Assembly (NCBI GenBank): GCA_038230735.1
Contig: JBBRMR010000012.1
Location: 1-64,000 of the forward strand
DNA: 64,000 nt
Source: Arcicella sp038230735
GTDB lineage: Bacteria; Bacteroidota; Bacteroidia; Cytophagales; Spirosomataceae
Direction of reading: 5' to 3'
The translations under genes and the position numbers were made by a program. Positions within the stretch are counted from its first letter, which is position 1. Each line of letters opens with the position of its first letter. The notes under the pieces are model-generated. The model was not told where the DNA came from, ran no database searches, and worked only from the letters and a program-made list of their open reading frames with translations. Below are positions 25,219 to 34,128 of the stretch, one piece after another.

Positions 25219-25362
25219 AAAAATAACGGAACTATAAGCTATTTGGCAAATCGCCTTCCAATATCCATAGCGAGGGGTTTAAACCCCTCGCTATGGATAT
25301 TGGAAGGCTTTTACACTTAGAATTAATTTTTGTGCCAAATAGTTTATAGTTCCGAAAAATAA
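25219..25362. mobile_element. MITE-like compound palindromic element
   Basis: A 56-nt perfect palindrome without loop (25253-25308, centre GGGGTTTAAACCCC) is nested between 22-nt terminal inverted repeats (25227-25248 and 25333-25354, one mismatch, outer end CGGAACTATAA). The repeats are immediately flanked by the direct repeat AAAAATAA (25219-25226 and 25355-25362), which could be a target-site duplication, although AT-rich text weakens that. The element carries no gene. It lies between convergent ilvC and susD and could also end both transcripts. Confidence 0.6.
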
Positions 25363-25377
25363 AGATTAAAAGACCAA

Positions 25378-27126
25378 TTAATACCCCGTATTTTGGCTTA
25401 ATGTTGGCTTTCCTTCCGCATCTTTGGTAGCGTCAATTTGGCGTTGTGGAACTGGAAATAAACCACTGTGATCTTTGAATGCCGCCCCCTTTAGATTAGC
25501 TCTTTTGGTACTTTCATACGCCAAATAATTATTCAAAACTTCTTTGGCAATGCCCCAACGAACCAAATCAAAGAAGCGTTTTCCTTCCATGCCCAATTCT
25601 AATCTTCTCTCAAAACGTAGGGCTTTCAAACCAACTTCTTTATTTGCCCAAGGTGTTTTATAGGTCTGAATCACATAATTAGCGGCTGGTGTTCCGTTGG
25701 GTAATTTTACAAAACCGTCTGGATTAGCCGCTCTACTTCTTATTTGATTAACCAATTCTCTACCTCTATCCAAATTTCCCAATTCTATTTCCGCTTCGGC
25801 AGCCATCAAAATAACCTCCGCAAAACGCATAATACGCACATTATTGGCAGAAAGTTGTCGGCTTGTCCCCTCAGTTAATGTAGCTTCCTCAGCCTGATAA
25901 TACACATTTTTCTTGGGTGAATAAGGTCCTCCGTATGCTTGGTCACGCATCCAAATTTTGCCAGGATGCAGTCCCCAATCTAAATAAGGAATACCCCTTC
26001 GTCCGACAGTCCAGTCCAAGCGTGGGTCAAGCGTGCCTTGATAAGTGGTAAAAGGAGCAGCACTTTCAATGCCTTGGTCGTTTTTAACTTCTTGGGCATT
26101 GGGATTATCCAAAAAGGGTAAACCGTCTTTATCCGTCTGAAAAGCATTGACCAAATCTTGCGAAGGCACATGATAACCACAACAACCGCCTGGTTCAGTA
26201 GGTAATCCACCGTGAGGGAAGTTCAAATTATCTCCCAAACCGCCATTATAGCCTTTGCCATTATCATTTACCGAATATTGAGCATCTAACACTCCTTCTC
26301 CATCTGCACTTGAGCCTTGGGTTGCAATTCTGAAATTGTCGTGATATTTCGGTAAAAGACCATATTTTACACCTCTTGTAGTTCTGCCAGTAGCAATAAT
26401 TACGTCCAGCAAAGCCTTAGCTTCTGCCCATTTTTTCTGGAAAACATAAATTTTAGCTAAGAAAACACCCGCTCCCCATTTATTAAATCTACCCAATTCA
26501 GTAAAAGTTTCGGGCAAATTATCGTAGCCAAATTTTAAATCAGCTTCCATTTCTTTCCATAAAACCCTTTCGTTGGGTTGTAAAAAATTAGTGGTTTTTT
26601 CATCAATCCAAGGTAATCTGCCAAAAACGACTGTGCCATGGAAATAGTATAATCCCCGCAAAGTACGAGCTTGGGCAATGAGATTTTTGCTTTCAGTTTC
26701 GGTAAATGCACTCACTAATGGTGTCATTTTTATAACATCGTTGCAACGGGCAATTCCATCGAAAGTAAACCGCCAACGGTCGTCTAATTTGGTATTATCG
26801 GCTGCAATTTCGTAGCGTTCAATGTTACTACGACTACCGCCAACGTCTGCCCCTTTTTGGGCATCATCGGAGGTTAAACTGCCAAATACCCAATTTGAGA
26901 AGGTATTCACATCTGCCCCAGCACTTGACCCTGTACCAATCATTGAGCCATTTAAGCCCGCATAAGCCCCAATTAAAATACCATTGACTCCTGATTTTGT
27001 TTTGAGGGCATCTTCACTGAAAACGCCCACGGGTCGGCGGTCTAAGAAATCTTCTTTGCAACTATTGGTAAAAAGCCCCAAGAAAGCAACCGTTAAAATG
27101 AAACTATATTTGTGTATCTTTTTCAT
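25378..27126 (-). CDS. SusD/RagB-family nutrient-binding outer-membrane lipoprotein
   Basis: This 582-residue lipoprotein (lipobox near 'LFTNSCKEDFLDRRP') has the SusD opening 'CKEDFLDRRPVG', TPR-like helices ('ARTLRGLYYFHGTVVFG', 'ILMAAEAEIELGNLDRGRELVNQIRSRA') and the C-terminal 'ERRLELGMEGKRFFDLVRWG', 'FPVPQRQIDA' and 'LSQNTGY'. It should cap the SusC channel 10 nt upstream and bind the substrate at the cell surface. The substrate cannot be deduced, because no hydrolase or peptidase is adjacent. Confidence 0.96.
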   Translation of the reverse strand: MKKIHKYSFILTVAFLGLFTNSCKEDFLDRRPVGVFSEDALKTKSGVNGILIGAYAGLNGSMIGTGSSAGADVNTFSNWVFGSLTSDDAQKGADVGGSRSNIERYEIAADNTKLDDRWRFTFDGIARCNDVIKMTPLVSAFTETESKNLIAQARTLRGLYYFHGTVVFGRLPWIDEKTTNFLQPNERVLWKEMEADLKFGYDNLPETFTELGRFNKWGAGVFLAKIYVFQKKWAEAKALLDVIIATGRTTRGVKYGLLPKYHDNFRIATQGSSADGEGVLDAQYSVNDNGKGYNGGLGDNLNFPHGGLPTEPGGCCGYHVPSQDLVNAFQTDKDGLPFLDNPNAQEVKNDQGIESAAPFTTYQGTLDPRLDWTVGRRGIPYLDWGLHPGKIWMRDQAYGGPYSPKKNVYYQAEEATLTEGTSRQLSANNVRIMRFAEVILMAAEAEIELGNLDRGRELVNQIRSRAANPDGFVKLPNGTPAANYVIQTYKTPWANKEVGLKALRFERRLELGMEGKRFFDLVRWGIAKEVLNNYLAYESTKRANLKGAAFKDHSGLFPVPQRQIDATKDAEGKPTLSQNTGY

Positions 27127-27136
27127 GATTTTCTGA

Positions 27137-30100
27137 TTAAAATGTCATATTTATTCCTGCCAAAAACTGTCTTGCATTAGGTACACGCCCATGATCAACG
27201 CCTAAACCGATGTCGCCACGACCAACGTCAATGAGGTCGGGGTCTGAACCAGAATAGTTGGTGATGGTAAATAAATTCTGCCCTTGAACATATAAACGTA
27301 ACTTACTAACCCCCAAACGACTTATCATTTTTGAGGGTACAGTATAACCTAATTGAACCGTTTTAGCCCTAAAATAAGAACCTGATTCTACAAAATAAGT
27401 ATGCGGACGAGCATTACTGATGTTATCGTTAATGTCTAATTTAGGTAAACTGGCATTTTTATTTTCGGGAGTCCAACTATCATAGAGCATTTTTTTCGAC
27501 CTATTGCCCGTAAAGCCATTAAAATCTGTCCACCATTTGGTATTATTATAAATTTGATTGCCATAATTCCAGAAGAAAAACATATTCAAATCAAAGTTTT
27601 TATAAGCCACATCAAAATTAAATCCCATCTGGAAATCTGGGTGAGGACTCCCCAAAAAAGTACGGTCATCGGCGGTTACTTTACCATCGCCATTGACATC
27701 TTTCAATCTCCAACGACCAACCGATTGTAGGGCGGAAGCATTAGAAGTTTTACTGAGACCAGGTTGGTCGGGAGCCGCCAAAACTTCTTCCACCGAGTTA
27801 AAGAAACCGTCCAAGACGTAGCCATAAAACATCCCAATTGGTTGTCCTGTAACGGTACGTGAAACGGGAGAATTACGAGTACTGTTAGTAAAAAAATCTA
27901 CCCCCGCACTCGAAACCAAATTACGATAGGCAGAAAAATTGACCGAAGTGGCATATTTCAACTCCCTGTTTAATCCTGTTCCACGGTATGATAGCATTAA
28001 GTCTATCCCCTTATTTTCGGTATTTCCTACGTTTACAAATGGGGCGGTAAAATCACCTTCCGTGCCTGGACGAAGTATTTGTACCAATAAATCAGAAGTT
28101 TTTTTATTGTAAACATCTAAATTTACCTCCAAGGCATTGTTGAAAAGGGCAAAATCAAGCCCTAAGTTGAGCGTTGCGGTTTCTTCCCATTTTGAACCTG
28201 GATTTCCCTTACGGTCAAGGTCATAACCTGCCACGGTGGATGTATTTGAACCGCCAATATCATAAAAGGAACGACTTGGGTCTGAGCGATAAAAGCTGTA
28301 TTGATTATTGGCATCAATTTGGTCATTTCCTACTACCCCGTAACCTGCCCTAATTTTTAAATCAGAAATAAAACTGGCATTTTTCATAAAATTCTCTTGC
28401 GAAATCCTCCAACCCACACTTGCCGACGGAAAATTACCGTAACGTACTTCCTTGGCAAATTTGCTCGAACCGTCTCTACGAATGGTGGCATTGAACAAAT
28501 ATTTTCCATCATAAGAATAATCAATTCTTCCAAAAGTTGAAAATAATGCCTCTGATGCAATACTGGACGTATTATTTTGCCCCACAGGATTTCCACGGTC
28601 TAAGACCCAAAATGATTGGTCTGTAAATGGATAATATCCCGACCTATCCCCGCCAATTTGTTCACGTTTGTATTCAACTGCCTCCGTACCCGCCAAAAAT
28701 TTCAAGTCGTGTTTACCAAAAGATTTTTCAAAATTAAGGGTATTCGTAAATGTCCAACGATATTGAAATCCGCTTTGAACACTAAAACTGGTTTGAAAAT
28801 TACCTTCTGAATGTTCTGGATTAACGTCCCTAAAAGCAGTATTATAATTATTGTTGTAATCAATACCGTAATTAGTTCTAAATCGCAAGCCCTTCAAGAT
28901 ATCCACTTCGGTATAAAGACTTCCCAAGAGACGAATATCACGTTCATTATTATTACGAGCTCTATATAAAATAGCAACAGGATTTTGACCATTACCCGTG
29001 CCAGCGGCTTTTGAGCCAGCAAAATTTCCATTGATGTCATACACGGGAACAATGGGTTGCATCCGATAGGCTTGCGACCACGGAGAACCTTCATCATTAT
29101 CAGTTGAACCCTGCCTCAAGCGGTAAGACCCAAAAAGTGTTTCCCCAAAACGAATCTTTTTCCCTAATTTAAACTCTGAATTGGCACGAATGCTATAACG
29201 GTCATAAAACGTATATTTTTGCAAACCATCTTCCTTGTAATAGCCCAAACTCAGATTATAAACGGCTCTGTCTGTCCCCCCCGAAGCACTCAAATTATGG
29301 CTTTGTGTTGCGGCGGGTTGGGTACTTTCTTTAAACCAATCTGTCCCTTGTTTATTGGCACGAACAATCTGATAAAAACCGTTTTGCTCATATACGTATT
29401 TACTGGGGTCAGCCAATGGATTTCCTTCAAAAAGCCCACCTGCAGTTCCTGCCAAAATATAATCTGGGATAACTGGCGTTGCTCCCTTGCCGTATTGTGA
29501 TGATGTTGGCGTAATACCTGCTCCCAATTGTTGTTTCCACAATAGATCACCCAATTCAGTAGTATTAACCATGTCGGGATAGCGAGTAACGTTTGACACC
29601 CCGTAATAACTATCGTAACTTATTTGTGTTTTATTGGCTTTACCTTTTTTGGTGGTAATAATAATGACTCCACCAGCCCCTCTTGCTCCATAAATTGCCG
29701 CCGAAGAAGCATCTTTTAGGATATTCATACTTTCTATATCATTGGGATTCAGTGAGTTAGTACCCGAAGTTTGAACGCCATCAATAATTACCAGCGGCTC
29801 ATTACTACCAAAAGAACTTATGCCTCTAATCCGTACATAGCCGTTACCCCCAGGTTGATTAGACCCCGAAGCCACCACGCCAGCCACTCGCCCTTGCAAC
29901 ATATTACTCACATCGGCAGCGGGGCGAGATAGCGTTTGTTTCATATCTACCGTAGAAACTGAACCCGTTAAATCTGACTTCTTTTGCGTTCCATAACCCA
30001 CCACAACCACTTCATTGAGGGATTTGATGTCGGCTTTTAGGCTGATATTGATGGTAGTACGATTACCCACAACGGCTTCCTGAGTTTCGTAACTGACAAA

Positions 30101-30676
30101 ACTGAAAACTAAAACGCTTTTTGCATCGGGAACTGAAACGGTGTATTGCCCATTTGCATTCGTGGAAACACCCCGTGAAGTACCTTTTATGGACACATTT
30201 ACGCCCGATATTGCATCGCCAGTTTCGTCAATTACTTTGCCTGTGATACTTAAATCTATTTTTTCGGGTAGATTGGGACTTACTGATTTTTCGTTTGGGA
30301 TGAATACCTCATTGATTTGCTTTTTCAATAAAATTCTCGAACCCACCACTTCATAACCCACTTGAAAGGGTGTGAGAATATCATGCAAAATCTCTGAAAG
30401 TTTAGTATTCTTGGCTTTCAAGGTAATTTTTTCGTTTCCCGAAATCGTAGTTGAGCTATAAACAAACTTAATTTCGGCAAGTTTTTCAATTTGAGATAAA
30501 GCCTTTTTTAACTCAATGGACTCAAAATTGAGACTAACCGATTGGTTGAGGATTTCCTGCCCATGTACTTTATTTGCGAGGGTCATCCCGCAAAAAAGTA
30601 GGCTCAGAAAGAGTTGAGTACAAGTTACCCGCATGACATCGTACAGAATTTTTGGATTTGTAATTTTTTTTTGCAT
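27137..30676 (-). CDS. SusC/RagA-family TonB-dependent transducer
   Basis: I start at ATG 30674-30676 (MQKKITNPKILYDVM), giving 1179 residues; an ATG at 30712 adds a short leader. After the signal peptide comes an STN/secretin domain (about residues 40-115, 'IELKKALSQIEKLAEIKFVY') that senses FecR, then a carboxypeptidase-like domain (about 140-215). The TonB/plug start 'VVVVGYGTQKKSDLTGSVS' follows, with 'GGVIIITTKKG' and a long barrel ending in Phe. The STN domain and the adjacent sigma/anti-sigma genes show self-regulated transport in the FecA style. It forms an operon with susD. Confidence 0.96.
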   Translation of the reverse strand: MQKKITNPKILYDVMRVTCTQLFLSLLFCGMTLANKVHGQEILNQSVSLNFESIELKKALSQIEKLAEIKFVYSSTTISGNEKITLKAKNTKLSEILHDILTPFQVGYEVVGSRILLKKQINEVFIPNEKSVSPNLPEKIDLSITGKVIDETGDAISGVNVSIKGTSRGVSTNANGQYTVSVPDAKSVLVFSFVSYETQEAVVGNRTTINISLKADIKSLNEVVVVGYGTQKKSDLTGSVSTVDMKQTLSRPAADVSNMLQGRVAGVVASGSNQPGGNGYVRIRGISSFGSNEPLVIIDGVQTSGTNSLNPNDIESMNILKDASSAAIYGARGAGGVIIITTKKGKANKTQISYDSYYGVSNVTRYPDMVNTTELGDLLWKQQLGAGITPTSSQYGKGATPVIPDYILAGTAGGLFEGNPLADPSKYVYEQNGFYQIVRANKQGTDWFKESTQPAATQSHNLSASGGTDRAVYNLSLGYYKEDGLQKYTFYDRYSIRANSEFKLGKKIRFGETLFGSYRLRQGSTDNDEGSPWSQAYRMQPIVPVYDINGNFAGSKAAGTGNGQNPVAILYRARNNNERDIRLLGSLYTEVDILKGLRFRTNYGIDYNNNYNTAFRDVNPEHSEGNFQTSFSVQSGFQYRWTFTNTLNFEKSFGKHDLKFLAGTEAVEYKREQIGGDRSGYYPFTDQSFWVLDRGNPVGQNNTSSIASEALFSTFGRIDYSYDGKYLFNATIRRDGSSKFAKEVRYGNFPSASVGWRISQENFMKNASFISDLKIRAGYGVVGNDQIDANNQYSFYRSDPSRSFYDIGGSNTSTVAGYDLDRKGNPGSKWEETATLNLGLDFALFNNALEVNLDVYNKKTSDLLVQILRPGTEGDFTAPFVNVGNTENKGIDLMLSYRGTGLNRELKYATSVNFSAYRNLVSSAGVDFFTNSTRNSPVSRTVTGQPIGMFYGYVLDGFFNSVEEVLAAPDQPGLSKTSNASALQSVGRWRLKDVNGDGKVTADDRTFLGSPHPDFQMGFNFDVAYKNFDLNMFFFWNYGNQIYNNTKWWTDFNGFTGNRSKKMLYDSWTPENKNASLPKLDINDNISNARPHTYFVESGSYFRAKTVQLGYTVPSKMISRLGVSKLRLYVQGQNLFTITNYSGSDPDLIDVGRGDIGLGVDHGRVPNARQFLAGINMTF

Positions 30677-30801
30677 ACTTTTAATAGTTTTATTATTGAA
30701 CGGATAAAACAAGCCCCCGCTTTCATCAAAAGGTAAAAACCTAAATGGAAATTTTGAGGGTATTTAGTGAACCAAATGCTCGAAACATCTGCTTCACACG
30801 T

Positions 30802-30831
30802 CCCTTTCCCAACAGGAAAGGGATTTTTTTT
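30802..30831. other. Hairpin in the susC leader
   Basis: CCCTTTCC (30802-30809) and GGAAAGGG (30815-30822) form a perfect stem with a 5-nt loop. A T-tract follows only on the + strand, opposite to the susC direction, and the structure lies between fecR and susC. It may be a leader hairpin or stabiliser rather than a terminator of these genes. Confidence 0.5.
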
Positions 30832-31831
30832 ACTTACAACCTTCACCATTAATGAAAATACTGGTACCTCGTTGCTCGTGGGTGGCGTTGATGGACTTAC
30901 AAATTAAATCCAATTGAGTAGCCAACGGCAGGTCATTGAGGTCGCCCGTAAAAACGCATTGGTTAAGGGTTTGGTTTTCGGTAACTATTTCTATTCCATA
31001 AATCGTCCGAAGATTGGTTAATACATCGGCAATGGCAACGGCTTCAAAGATGAACGTTTTTACGCTTTCCACTGGAATAATTGGGAGTGGTTCACTGACA
31101 AGCGTTGGGATAATTTCTTTGGTACTTTTATTGAATATAATTTTTTGGTTAGGCGTTAAAATAATGCCTTTATGGTTTTTGAGGTTACTATCTCCATTCT
31201 CAAACACCGAAACTCTCCCCGTTTTTACCGAAACCTCAATTATCGAAGACGCTTCGTTTGATTTAATATTAAAACTTGTCCCTAAAACTTGGGTAGTCAG
31301 ATTGCCCGCATACACAATGAAAGGCTTTGTTGGGTCTTTTTGGACATCAAAAAAGGCTTCACCTTTTAAGTAAACTTTTCTATTTTTGTCGCCAAAGTGT
31401 TCTGGGTAAGTAATGCTACTACCAACGCTGAGTAAAATAATGCTACCATCTTCTAAGAATATTTTCTGAGATTTTTTGGCAGTATTTTTTACAACCACAC
31501 CTTCAATAAGTAACTCCTTTTGAGTAGTTACAACTTGTTTTTCAACTTTTTTGGCAAAAAATATCCACCCAAAACTTAGCATTATCAATATGCAGGCTGC
31601 CAAAGCTAATCTTTGCCATGAAAAACTGTTGAAAATTAAGTTTCGAGGTTGCATGGTGGCAATAATGTTTATCCAAAGGCGGTTTTCGGTAATTTTCTTT
31701 TCCGAAGCATCAAGTAATGTAGGGTTTTCTACTTGTTTTTCGTACCAATCTAATACCTGTTTTTCCTCGATAGCGGTGCAATTGCCAGCGAGGTATTTCT
31801 CTAAAAGGTTATCAAATTCGTGTTGATTCAT
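30830..31831 (-). CDS. FecR-family anti-sigma factor
   Basis: This 333-residue protein has an N-terminal cytoplasmic anti-sigma part ('LLEKYLAGNCTAIEEKQVLDWY'), a single membrane helix near residues 70-90 ('LALAACILIMLSFGWIFF') and the periplasmic FecR domain ('TQKELLIEGVVVKNTAKK', 'YPEHFGDKNRKVYLKGEAFFDV'). It ends with a DUF4974/STN-like domain ('FEAVAIADVLTNLRTIYGIEIV'). It should hold the sigma factor in check until the loaded SusC signals. The sigma gene ends 2 nt upstream, indicating co-expression. Confidence 0.95.
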   Translation of the reverse strand: MNQHEFDNLLEKYLAGNCTAIEEKQVLDWYEKQVENPTLLDASEKKITENRLWINIIATMQPRNLIFNSFSWQRLALAACILIMLSFGWIFFAKKVEKQVVTTQKELLIEGVVVKNTAKKSQKIFLEDGSIILLSVGSSITYPEHFGDKNRKVYLKGEAFFDVQKDPTKPFIVYAGNLTTQVLGTSFNIKSNEASSIIEVSVKTGRVSVFENGDSNLKNHKGIILTPNQKIIFNKSTKEIIPTLVSEPLPIIPVESVKTFIFEAVAIADVLTNLRTIYGIEIVTENQTLNQCVFTGDLNDLPLATQLDLICKSINATHEQRGTSIFINGEGCK

Positions 31832-31833
31832 GA

Positions 31834-32391
31834 TTAATTATTGGACTGGTAGCATTGCAGTTGTTCTCGCAATACTTTTACCGATTTTGTAATATGATAT
31901 TCTACCGCCTTTTCAGATAACTCCATTTGCAAGGCAATTGCTTTTACTGATTGATTTTCAAAGCGACTTTTTACAAAAATTTCCGCACTTTTTTCGGGAA
32001 GTTTTTTCATAGCTTCCTCTACGGCTTTTGCCAAATCAGAAAAATGAATAATTTCTTCCGTTTGGTTAGAATATTGAATTTCATGGAAAATCTGATACTC
32101 TTGAAATTTTCTGAAATTAATCTGCGATTTGATAAAATTAGTAGTCCGATGTTTTACCGATACCACTAAATAAACTCCTAAATTCCGAATATCTATCTCT
32201 CCAACCCTACTCCAAATCGTTACAAAAACGTCCTGTACAATTTCTTCTGCCTCTTGTTTATTCCCCAAAGAATGATAGGCTACATTAAACATTTTGTACC
32301 AATAACGCTGATAAATTTCGGCAAAAGCAAGCGAGTTCCCTTGTTGAAGGAATTCAACTAATTGCTCATCACTGAAAGTTTTATAAGACAT
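31834..32391 (-). CDS. FecI-type ECF RNA polymerase sigma factor
   Basis: This 185-residue sigma factor of the Bacteroidota expansion has region 2 (about residues 23-95, 'FAEIYQRYWYKMFNVAY', 'EAEEIVQDVFVTIWSR') and region 4 (about 125-178, 'LPEKSAEIFVKSRFE', 'QSVKAIALQMELSEKAVEY'). No DNA-binding helix is missing. It probably transcribes the susC/susD genes below it. The order sigma, FecR, SusC, SusD is the standard trans-envelope signalling arrangement. Confidence 0.95.
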   Translation of the reverse strand: MSYKTFSDEQLVEFLQQGNSLAFAEIYQRYWYKMFNVAYHSLGNKQEAEEIVQDVFVTIWSRVGEIDIRNLGVYLVVSVKHRTTNFIKSQINFRKFQEYQIFHEIQYSNQTEEIIHFSDLAKAVEEAMKKLPEKSAEIFVKSRFENQSVKAIALQMELSEKAVEYHITKSVKVLREQLQCYQSNN

Positions 32392-32522
32392 GGGCTGTTA
32401 ATGATTGGGATTACAGTATAGTCAATCTCGAAGATAAAATCCCTAAATGATTTTAGAAATTCTTTTAAAAATACAATAAAAGAGATGAAATATAACTATT
32501 GTAATATTATTCGTTACCTAGC

Positions 32523-32559
32523 TTAAAAAAAAGGAAAGCTAATCAAATAACTTTCCTTT
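32523..32559 (-). terminator. Rho-independent terminator of the CrtI-like gene
   Basis: On the reverse strand AAAGGAAAG (32551-32559) and CTTTCCTTT (32530-32538) form a 9-bp stem with a 12-nt loop followed by a T-tract. It lies directly after the stop of the CrtI-like gene. Its flank also carries the word CTTTGTGCCTTGG seen in the repeat at 62598. Confidence 0.75.
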
Positions 32560-32579
32560 GTGCCTTGGTTATTTTATGC

Positions 32580-34100
32580 CTACAAAAATCCACTCATAAT
32601 CTTCGCCGAAGACAATGCTAAAGGGATTCCTCCGCCTGGGTGAACACTTCCCCCTACAAAATACAAGTTTTTGATTTTTGAAGAAAAATTGGCGTGTCTC
32701 AAAAATGCAGCGTAACGATTATTGGACGAATTGCCGTACAAAGCTCCTTGTGCCGAAGACGTTTTAGACTCAATCGTTCTGGGGTCGAGAATTGACTCAC
32801 ACTCAATCAGTTCCGAAATATCAACGCCCAAAGTTCGTTTGATTTTTTGAATTACATTTTGCTTGGTTTCGGCAATAATTTTATCCCAATCTTGTCCTTC
32901 ATTCGCAGGGGCATTTATTAGCACAAACCAATTTTCGCAACCCTCGGGAGCATCATCAGGCTTATGTTTTGAGGTGATGTTAATATAAACCGTTGGGTCG
33001 TGATAAATCGTTTTGTCCTCGAACATTGTCTTGAATTCCTCCCGATAATTTTCACTAAACAAAATATTATGCAAATCTAATTGAGGGAATTGTTGCTTGA
33101 TTCCCCAATAAAAAATTACTCCTGAGCTTGATTTAGGCTGATTTAATAGAAAATTGGGATGTTTGGCATGAGGCAAAAGTTTTCGGTAAGTGTGAGTTAC
33201 GTCCATGTTAGAAACGATGTAGTTATGAGGTGTGAGATATGAGACATGAGTATTTAACTCCTCAATTTTCGTCCATTCATCTTTCATCTTTTCACCTTTT
33301 AACCTTTTGACCTTCAATTCTTTCACCTCCCCATTTTCCAAGGTAATTTCCTCTACCTGCGTTTCAAAATAAAACTCCACACCTAAACTTTTTGCCAATT
33401 CTACCAAAGAATTGGTGATAGAAACCATGCCTTTTTTAGGGAAAAATGCTCCAATATTGTATTCCAAATGTGGAATAATATTGAGCGTGGCAGGAGTTTG
33501 GTAAGGGTCAGAACCGTTATAAGTAGCATAACGATTGAAAAGTTGTACAATTTTTGGGTTTTTGAATAGTTTTTGATTGGCGGAATTCATTGTACCAAAA
33601 ATGCCTAATTTGGGTAAATTCAGATACCCTTTCAAGGCTTTTTGGGAAGTCCAAGTGGATAATTTATGCAAAGAATCTTGTAGGAAAAGACCATCTAACA
33701 CTTCATATTTAAAGGCAGCATCTTTCAGAAACTGTAAAATCTTCTCTGCCTTTTCGCCAGTTACGGTTTCTACTTCTTGGGCAAATTTTTCGGGTTCAGC
33801 CCAAGCGGTTAATTGGGTTTGGTCTTCCCAAAAATAGCGACAAACCTCGGTCAGTTGCTCATATTTAAAGAAATCAGCGGGATTTTTACCTACCAATTCA
33901 AATAATTCTGTAACTAAATGCGGTAAGGTAAACAAAGAAGGACCCGCATCAAAACGATAACCATTTTGCTCGAAACTACTCAATTTCCCTCCTGCATAAG
34001 CATTGGCTTCAAATACCGAAACGGCATAGCCTTTATGTGCCAAACGAATAGCCGAAGCAATTCCCGCAATCCCTGCCCCAATAACGGCGACTTTTTTCAT
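32580..34100 (-). CDS. CrtI/CrtD-like carotenoid desaturase-family FAD enzyme
   Basis: This 506-residue flavoprotein has the FAD motif 'VIGAGIAGIASAIRL', 'GGKLSSFEQNGYRFDAGPSL', 'RYATYNGSDPYQTPATL' and the C-terminal 'YFVGGSVHPGGGIPLALSSA'. These are typical of phytoene desaturase-like enzymes (CrtI, CrtN, CrtD, CrtO). With no crtB, crtY or crtZ nearby, a CrtD-type 3,4-desaturase is as likely as CrtI. Residues about 263-292 ('KRLKGEKMKDEWTKIEE', 'LNTHVSYLTPHN') interrupt the usual short link before 'IVSNMD'. Their DNA is made of intergenic-type repeat words, so this looks like an in-frame insertion. Activity may be kept because the site is a surface loop. Confidence 0.9.
   Translation of the reverse strand: MKKVAVIGAGIAGIASAIRLAHKGYAVSVFEANAYAGGKLSSFEQNGYRFDAGPSLFTLPHLVTELFELVGKNPADFFKYEQLTEVCRYFWEDQTQLTAWAEPEKFAQEVETVTGEKAEKILQFLKDAAFKYEVLDGLFLQDSLHKLSTWTSQKALKGYLNLPKLGIFGTMNSANQKLFKNPKIVQLFNRYATYNGSDPYQTPATLNIIPHLEYNIGAFFPKKGMVSITNSLVELAKSLGVEFYFETQVEEITLENGEVKELKVKRLKGEKMKDEWTKIEELNTHVSYLTPHNYIVSNMDVTHTYRKLLPHAKHPNFLLNQPKSSSGVIFYWGIKQQFPQLDLHNILFSENYREEFKTMFEDKTIYHDPTVYINITSKHKPDDAPEGCENWFVLINAPANEGQDWDKIIAETKQNVIQKIKRTLGVDISELIECESILDPRTIESKTSSAQGALYGNSSNNRYAAFLRHANFSSKIKNLYFVGGSVHPGGGIPLALSSAKIMSGFL
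33222..33314 (-). repeat. Intergenic-type word repeat inside a coding frame
   Basis: The + strand reads TATGAGGTGTGAGATATGAG, then ACATGAGTATTTAAC, close to 41728-41753 (GTATAAGATGTGAGACATGA). Next to it on the reverse strand is GGTCAAAAGGTTAAAAGGTG, similar in style to the spacer at 39631. It sits in frame in the CrtI-like gene. Confidence 0.5.
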
Positions 34101-34128
34101 AGAATTTCTATCAATAATTCATATCTTA

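Noticed and set aside
33222..33314. Possible frameshift or pseudogene in the CrtI-like gene
   Set aside because: The frame is open through the insertion and all later motifs are intact, so it is an in-frame insertion, not a break.
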